IMG/VR virus record: IMGVR_UViG_3300047408_000045
Span: 1-21,566 of that record
Direction: 5' to 3' (one strand)
DNA: 21,566 nucleotides
Source of the DNA: a virus
In this document: positions 21,361-21,566 of the stretch, piece after piece
How positions within the stretch are numbered: the first letter of the stretch is position 1
How the letters are laid out: every line of letters begins with the position of its first letter
Notes under the pieces: model-generated
The model's input: the letters and a program-made list of their open reading frames with translations, nothing else
The model's database searches: none
What the model was told of the DNA's origin: nothing
Made by a program: the position numbers and the translations under genes

Positions 21361-21524
21361 CCGACGAGCACGAGGTCGAGGCCTGCCCGGTCTGCGAGGA
21401 CGGCGCCTCGCTCGAAGCTGACGGGATCTGCTCGGCCTGCGGCCGTGTCGCCGGCTGCCCAGCCTGCGCCGACGACGACTGCACGCACCTAACCGAACGG
21501 CTCTGGTACCGGGCCATCTGGTAA
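21357..21524 (+). CDS. Small double zinc-ribbon protein
   Basis: A 55-aa protein with Cys10-x-x-Cys13, Cys25-x-x-Cys28, Cys34-x-x-Cys37 and Cys42-x-His44, enough ligands for two zinc ions. The spacing resembles rubredoxin-like and zinc-ribbon knuckles (CPVC, CSACG, CPAC). The GTG start overlaps the previous stop. It is the last gene before the right-end hairpin. It may bind nucleic acid or protein; no specific family recognised. Confidence 0.7.
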   Translation: MTDEHEVEACPVCEDGASLEADGICSACGRVAGCPACADDDCTHLTERLWYRAIW

Positions 21525-21529
21525 CGGGC

Positions 21530-21561
21530 GCAGGCCCGGCAAGGTGGCACGCCGGGCCTGC
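21530..21561 (+). terminator. Perfect hairpin at the right end
   Basis: An 11-bp perfect inverted repeat (GCAGGCCCGGC and GCCGGGCCTGC) with a 10-nt loop, starting five bases after the last stop. It probably ends the early operon before the cos region. There is no U-tract, as with the hairpin at 14171. Confidence 0.7.
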
Positions 21562-21566
21562 TATGG
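21562..21566. other. Right half of the end-joining palindrome (candidate cos)
   Basis: TATGG at 21562-21566 joined to GGACTCCCCATA at 1-12 gives a perfect inverted repeat with 8-bp arms (TATGGGGA and TCCCCATA) around a single C. Five of the eight pairs exist only because the two ends are joined. The window is therefore probably one unit-length genome. Confidence 0.6.

Overview
The window looks like the genome of a small temperate tailed phage (siphovirus) of a high-GC actinobacterium, probably complete at 21.6 kb. Every supported gene is on the + strand, and most neighbours are packed stop-to-start (ATGA, GTGA, TAATG). Sequence composition is very GC-rich and the structural proteins are HK97-type. 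The two window ends join into a perfect palindrome (8-bp arms, 1-nt loop), as expected if the sequence was opened at a cos site or at the closure of a circle. The host is not identified. Frequent ATA, GTA and CTA codons would be unusual for a typical Streptomyces or Mycobacterium, and there is no sign of a lysin B (mycolic-acid esterase).

Layout: 1-209, left end with 9-bp direct repeats and AT-rich patches. 210-1941, terminase small and large subunits. 1967-5325, portal, prohead protease and major capsid protein. 5332-7023, head-tail connector, tail terminator, major tail protein and an HK97 gp10-like protein. 7016-7458, tail assembly chaperones joined by a canonical -1 frameshift site (CCCTTTA). 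7458-12688, tape measure, distal tail, tail-associated and receptor-binding-type proteins. 12700-14118, lysis module: small acidic protein, amidase endolysin with a possible internal start, two-TM holin candidate and two tiny TM peptides. A strong hairpin at 14171-14202 separates the late block from the integration module: tyrosine integrase, a small zinc-ribbon protein, then attP (the 3' part of tRNA-Cys(GCA), flanked by 28-bp arm-type repeats), then an excisionase-like HTH protein.

The excisionase gene ends in a run of 14 G that abuts the start of a recombination operon: PD-(D/E)XK exonuclease, a small Cys protein and a RecT-type annealing protein. Next come small genes and a 200-aa initiator-like protein. 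Its reading frame carries 14 copies of GTAAC/GTTAC, seven on each side of a 22-bp hairpin whose stem base repeats the same word. This is the best candidate for the replication origin and the most striking structure here. The right end holds a small zinc-finger protein, a DPPY DNA methyltransferase, an HNH endonuclease, a GNAT-fold protein that may resemble Mom-type DNA-modifying enzymes, and small TM and zinc-ribbon proteins. A hairpin then leads to the joined end.

How it works together (inference): the phage enters through the tail module and circularises at cos. It integrates in a host tRNA-Cys gene through Int and attP, and excises with the HTH protein. It replicates from an origin inside the initiator gene using host polymerase and RecT/exonuclease recombination, and packages with TerS/TerL, possibly aided by HNH. 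No CI-like repressor, primase, helicase or polymerase was recognised, so lysogeny control is unexplained.
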